Source: Helicostylum pulchrum (lineage: Eukaryota; Mucoromycota; Mucoromycetes; Mucorales; Mucoraceae). From it: 64,000 nt of DNA. The stretch spans positions 310,001-374,000 of the forward strand of contig JAIXMO010000019.1 in the NCBI GenBank assembly GCA_025677825.1, given 5' to 3'. The notes below the pieces were generated by a model. That model was given only the letters and a program-made list of their open reading frames with translations. It did not search any database and was not told where the DNA came from. Each line of letters opens with the position of its first letter. The stretch's first letter is position 1. Made by a program: the position numbers and the translations under genes. This document shows positions 59,885-64,000 of this stretch, piece by piece.

Positions 59885-60466
59885 ATGACAATTATTATAC
59901 AGCAGCGTGGCAGCGAAAAGGCCACTGATAAACATCGACCGTTCCAATGTAATATTTGTCAAAAGGCATTTGTTAGACTAGAACATCGTACTCGCCATAT
60001 ACGTACACATACAGGTGAAAAACCTCATATATGTTTATATGCGCATTGTGGCAAGCGATTTTCTCGTTCAGACGAATTAACTCGGCATAATCGTATACAT
60101 AACACAACGTCCAAGCGCACCAGACAGAAAAAAAAGGTAGAATCTTACAGCATTCTACACTCAGTTTCAAATGATTTTACTACTAGTAATCTAAATAATT
60201 ATACGCCTTATAATTTTGGCTCACATAACAAACATCAAATCCTCACTGACTTTTCTGATTCAGACAGTGAGCATATATTTACCCCAGAAAGCTCACCCTC
60301 TCTTGACTCCTTTAAAACTGACCTTTCTGAATCAAAGTTGATATTACCACCCTTATTAATAGGTCTTCGCAAAACTGACCAAATCGCCAATAATAGTCAG
60401 TGTAAACCTTCTATTATTTTCACAGATACGCCATATTTGCCTTCTATTAGATTTTTACTAGGATAA
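59885..60466 (+). CDS. MIG1/CreA-like C2H2 zinc-finger regulator (short form)
   Basis: Single exon, 193 residues. Two C2H2 fingers lie at residues about 21-72: [20 protein letters not shown], the linker RTHTGEKPH, then [18 protein letters not shown]. The '[18 protein letters not shown]' and '[14 protein letters not shown]' contacts are those of carbon-catabolite regulators MIG1/CreA, which bind GC-rich SYGGRG sites. A basic stretch (KRTRQKKK) follows. The C-terminus is short and ends LPSIRFLLG, possibly a co-repressor-binding tail. It is much shorter than ascomycete CreA (about 400 residues). Target genes cannot be told from sequence. Confidence 0.9.
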   Translation: MTIIIQQRGSEKATDKHRPFQCNICQKAFVRLEHRTRHIRTHTGEKPHICLYAHCGKRFSRSDELTRHNRIHNTTSKRTRQKKKVESYSILHSVSNDFTTSNLNNYTPYNFGSHNKHQILTDFSDSDSEHIFTPESSPSLDSFKTDLSESKLILPPLLIGLRKTDQIANNSQCKPSIIFTDTPYLPSIRFLLG

Positions 60467-61034
60467 CCAAATATATATCTCCCCCAATTGTAAATAATAA
60501 ATACTTTGAATCATCAGAAAATAAACCCCCGAGAGACTTTAATGTAGTATAGATTAGTTTTAGATCAATGACACTTGTAAGCGAGTTTATCAACACTAGT
60601 AAAAAAAAAGGGAAAATATTTTATGAAATATAGTATCTATTTTGATCTTACTGTTGCCCTTGAACTTTGTTTATATATAGACAATAGACATAATTAAAGT
60701 AGTGCGACTTTACTACATTTCTAAAAAACATTCCATATAAAACAATTCCTTGAGGTTCGCAATCTTCATATTAACTAAAGAAAGACATCTAATACTTTTA
60801 CTACAATATAAGTATTTTAGAGTTTTCTATTAACGGCCAGTACACTCGAGAAGTAGACTACGAAAGGTATTTAAACAGATAGAGGGCATGGTATTGAGTT
60901 ATTATAGATATAAGCCTAGGATGTCATTGACATGAATAACCACGCGATTGCTAGTAGATAGATTATCGTTCTGTTCAATTTGGCTAAATATAATGCAAGG
61001 GGAATAGAAAAAAAAACTATTGGTGTGGAAAAGT

Positions 61035-61066
61035 AATATATATAATATATATATATATATATATAC
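61035..61066. repeat. (TA)n microsatellite
   Basis: Imperfect TA-dinucleotide run in intergenic DNA. Confidence 0.9.
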
Positions 61067-61699
61067 AGGGTTCTATGAGTTTACTAAAAACAAAAAAACG
61101 CACACTATTTTTGATGACTGTTGAAAGCTCCATTGATTAGTTAAACCTCCGTAAGGCAGACAAATGACTCTTGTGTCTTATACGCAAGTCTCATACGCAG
61201 GAGATACTTTCCTGCTTTTTTCCCTAATCGAGTTTTGTGAATTCCTTGAAAGCTTCCTTTCCTACAAACAGTATTATCCGATGTATCTTACGCTGGAGTA
61301 TATACAGTTTTTTTTAGACTTGGTGATAATTTTCTTGTTTGCAACGGGCGATTTTGAACATGTCAGAAAGTAAATTAGTATATCATTTGACGTGTACTTT
61401 AACTTTATTTTATAAATAGCTACATATTTTTGCCCAACATAGGAGAAAATCAAAGACATTTGTTCAGAGATTATTTCAATAGGTAATTATTATATTTATT
61501 TAAATAAATCTATCATAGAAAGTTGTTTCTCCTATTAAAAAAAGGTTAATTTACTCCTGTCTGTATGAGATCATATTCAGTTATTCCAAATTTTCTGTAT
61601 TTATAACAGATTCTTTAACTTCCTGTCCGAACTAGACTCGAAACTTTTTGCTTTTTTTTTTGCTAGAAACACTTTAATTAGATAAATTAATCCTCCACC

Positions 61700-61894
61700 T
61701 TATTGGACTATGGTTCTAAAAAGAGTTTCGAGTTTACTGGTGATAAATACGGATCGATACAGATCAATAGACGGATTTTTTACTAATGTCAATGCTTCTC
61801 TCTCGGGAAGCACGTTAAGAACATTCACTGCTTTTGGTTTAAGAGCTTTGGACAATATGCCACCTACCTCATCTTCATTATGAGGCTGCTCCAA
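61700..61894 (-). other. Unassigned coding-like segment
   Basis: Minus-strand frame reading EQPHNEDEVGGILSKALKPK, then AVNVLNVLPEREALTLVKNP and ending RTIVQ. Composition is protein-like but there is no ATG start and no recognised family; it may be a relic exon. Confidence 0.2.
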
Positions 61895-62025
61895 CTACCA
61901 CGAAACAAGTGTACAAAAAAAAAAAATTAAATAGATCCATTTTATCAATCTAAGCTGTATTTATTCTATCTTTTTTTTTTTTCAGAATAAATTACTTTTA
62001 TTTCCCTTTTCCTTCCTTAAATACA

Positions 62026-62425
62026 ATGCACACCACCATCTGTAAGTTTTTTTTATATGGGCACTTTTTAAAGGAATTCATATTTATTTTTCTTCATTTT
62101 TTTTTTAGTTTCTCCGTTTTGTCTATCTTCGTACAAAAGGAAACGGTTCTTGCTAAAGCAACCGCCGGGCAAAAGCTAGCGCTCCACTTATTCAGGTAGC
62201 CTCAAATAATGCCACGGATTTGCATTTAACTCATTCTAATCCACGTATTTTTTTTTATCTAGAAACCAAACCGTAGGTATGGAATGGGGACCCCTATCCT
62301 CGATGATTTACATATTACTATTGTTGCGAATTATACGACAACAATGGTACAAAGTAAAGTATAAATTTAGTAACTATGAAGATTTATCAGATTTAAATAA
62401 TAAGTATATTATGTCTGTTAACTAG
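62026..62425 (+). CDS. Possible small single-pass membrane protein, 5' end unresolved
   Basis: Two exons splice cleanly: 62111-62195 (VQKETVLAKATAGQKLALHL) and 62263-62425 (GPLSSMIYILLLLRIIRQQW, ending NNKYIMSVN and TAG). The second has a likely membrane helix. The nearest ATG, at 62026, is followed by a donor GTAAGT, but joining it gives the wrong frame by one base. So the start is unresolved, or the gene is decaying. Confidence 0.3.
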
Positions 62426-62634
62426 ATGTTATTGTACATTTGTCTTGCAGCGTAAAATCTATCTTAAAAAAAGTTTTCAGAGGTTTTTACTAGGACTACA
62501 AACATGAAAAAAAGCATAAAAAATCAACGAAGACAAGCTTAGTAAGTACCTATACGTACTATTGACGCGTATGAAGCATTTCCATTAACACATCTATGCA
62601 TCATTAAAAATAGCATCTCTTGAAATCGACTGTA

Positions 62635-63801
62635 TTACACAAAATAAAAGCGTAGACGATATCATTAAATATATCTAAGAGAAAGAAGAAGTAGTAGATA
62701 ACCCAGTTAACGAATTATTCAAGTAAGTAATTATCAATTTTTTTATGCATTAGAAAAAAAAAACGTCTCAATAACTTATTTAATTATATTCAGCAATGTC
62801 CAAAAAATATATAGAGAATGCTTTACTTCGAATAACAATCTCTTACTATTTGATGATCTTTATGACTATTTACGACACGATAAAAAAAACAACTACGCTG
62901 CTGTTATTAATTACGTACCTGATAAACTCAAAGACATTTTTTTTCGATTATGGCTTCCTGACCGACGGACACATGATTGTAACCCATTTTTAAGCTTTCA
63001 GAAGAGGTACGTTAGTATTGCTTAAATCGTTTCTTGTACAAGCTAACTACTTATTTGAACCGAAATATATAGAATTGATATCTACTGATAAAAACGAAAT
63101 TATAAAATTAAAAAGAAACCCGAATTTGTCTTCTGTAGATAAAGGGGTTTATACTCTCGAAAAACAGCCTACTGAACTCTCTCTTTCAGAAAAGGACGTA
63201 TTGGGAATTGATTCCGGCGATACAACTCGGGAATAAATATAGAAGTGTAGATTTTGGGAAGGATATTATAATAAAACACAAAGTTACTTATAATAAAAGT
63301 TCAGTTTAAAGTGAGCACCAGACTATATAGTTGTCAACTAGTTATGAGACTTATTTATTTAGTTAAAGCGAAGCGGCATTAAGACGTCTAGCCTTCACAA
63401 AGGGGTTATCAAACAATGTTATTAAAACAAGGGAATAATCAGACAAAGTGTTAGAGAGAGAGGGTAATACAGTAAATCGTATAAAATAAAAGCTTAGATA
63501 AAAATAATAGTTTTAGACCTTTTGGAATGTATATCAACAGCGAATCTTTAGAAAGGTGACTAGGAAATGTAATTTAATACAGATGGTAGCCAAGCGATGA
63601 AAGTTAAAATAAAGGGATATAGAAGTTTGCCCAACTTGTTTAGATGGTAAGAAGATTTGGCACAGAGATATAAACGCCGCCATAAACATTAAAGGTATCA
63701 TGATGGACTATTTCAACTCTCAGTACGATATTAAATCGAGACATCCATCACTATGCCGCGGCGCACCAGCTGTAACCCTACCTACAGCCACCAGGTCCTA
63801 G
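62635..63801 (+). pseudogene. Fanzor (eukaryotic TnpB-like) nuclease relic 3
   Basis: Broken gene. The N-terminal part reads VDNPVNELFK, an intron-like gap, then NVQKIYRECFTSNNNLLLFD and YVPDKLKDIFFRLWLPDRRT to a stop near 63026. Next (63018-63236) TLEKQPTELSLSEKDVLGID with GIDSGDTT matches RuvC-I (GIDPG), with the catalytic Asp kept. The intact C-terminal piece (63625-63801) reads VCPTCLDGKKIWHRDINAAI then NIKGIMMDYF, which is the end of the zinc ribbon plus RuvC-III (HRDxNAAxNI). Between them the frame is lost over about 390 bp, and part of that is the dispersed repeat at 63311. Known relatives are RNA-guided nucleases. Confidence 0.6.
63311..63407 (+). repeat. Dispersed repeat, copy 2
   Basis: Partner of 9768-9895; both start GTGAGCACCAGACT and share TATTTATTT and ACAAAGGG further on. 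This copy lies inside the frame-broken middle of Fanzor relic 3. Confidence 0.5.
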
Positions 63802-63859
63802 TCGAGCCAAATTGGAATGTCTTTCTACGCTTTAAAAAAAGTCATGTTTTTTAGGGTGT

Positions 63860-64000
63860 TTTAGGACTGCCCTTTTTCGAATACGGGTCACGGATTGGCT
63901 TGCGGGATTTCTGTTCAAGCGAGCAGTGAGGGGCGGCGGAATCCGAGGCCAAAAGAGACAATCAAGTTGGCAAGTGAATAGACCTTCCTTTTTTATCAGA
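63860..64000. other. Locally GC-rich sequence after the Fanzor relic
   Basis: The stretch around 63890-63955 (for example GGGGCGGCGGAATCCGAGGC) is clearly richer in G+C than the rest of the window. No gene, tRNA or terminal repeat could be identified; it runs to the window edge. Confidence 0.4.

Larger units (their letters stand above)
60467..62025. other. Gene-poor region with (TA)n repeat
   Basis: About 1.5 kb. A (TA)n tract lies at 61035-61066. The frame 61164-61373 (+) is hydrophobic and unconvincing. A coding-like minus frame is listed separately at 61700-61894. Confidence 0.4.

Noticed and set aside
61164..61373. 69-codon hydrophobic frame
   Set aside because: No family, biased by AT-rich DNA, with an overlapping frame of similar quality on the other strand.
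63860..64000. GC-rich tail as rDNA or tRNA
   Set aside because: No cloverleaf, no A/B-box sequences and no resemblance to rRNA that I can recognise.

Overview
This is a eukaryotic, AT-rich nuclear window from a fungus. Introns are short (mostly about 45-80 nt, GT...AG, T-rich). The best fit is an early-diverging Mucoromycota/Mucorales-type genome: the core proteins are clearly fungal, and the mobile relics resemble families I associate with Mucorales. The genus is not determined. I see no tRNA, rRNA or CRISPR array.

Layout. 1-4.8 kb: the 3' end of a 4-coumarate-CoA-ligase-like enzyme with a peroxisomal C-terminus, then an 11-exon aromatic-acid-exporter-type membrane protein. 4.8-12.2 kb: a gene-poor stretch with decayed protein families, direct repeats and a MITE-like inverted repeat. 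12.2-20.7 kb: dense housekeeping genes (ATP4, a MAK32-like PfkB kinase, a ULP1-like SUMO protease, RPB2). 20.9-22.5 kb: a broken Crypton/Ndc10-like element followed by a broken Fanzor-like nuclease. 23-34.4 kb: TTI2, CPT1/EPT1, ARH1, a HEL2/ZNF598-type RING ligase, a stand-alone C-terminal NOT1 protein and a METTL21-type methyltransferase. 36.4-43.6 kb: an SLC26/SulP transporter and SEC24. 43.9-53.6 kb: LEU2, ILV5, ILV2, FAP7/AK6 and THI80. 53.9-56 kb: an unrecognised Asn-rich nuclear-looking protein. 56-64 kb: mostly gene-poor, holding a MIG1/CreA-like zinc-finger gene, two more Fanzor-like relics and repeats.

How the genes fit together. The clearest functional grouping is branched-chain amino acid synthesis: ILV2 and ILV5 are divergent, LEU2 lies next to ILV5 on the same strand, and THI80 (which makes thiamine diphosphate, the ILV2 cofactor) lies 1.5 kb beyond ILV2. 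The shared ILV5-ILV2 intergenic region has two exact TGACTCA (Gcn4-type) sites. A second pairing is HEL2 followed on the same strand by a protein that holds only the connector and C-terminal part of NOT1; both families act in translation surveillance and mRNA turnover.

Exon boundaries were placed by hand from reading frame, GT/AG sites and family resemblance. For nearly all named genes the summed exons are an exact multiple of three. The exception is TTI2, where one junction is off by a base. Family assignments rest on recognised motifs, not on a database search.
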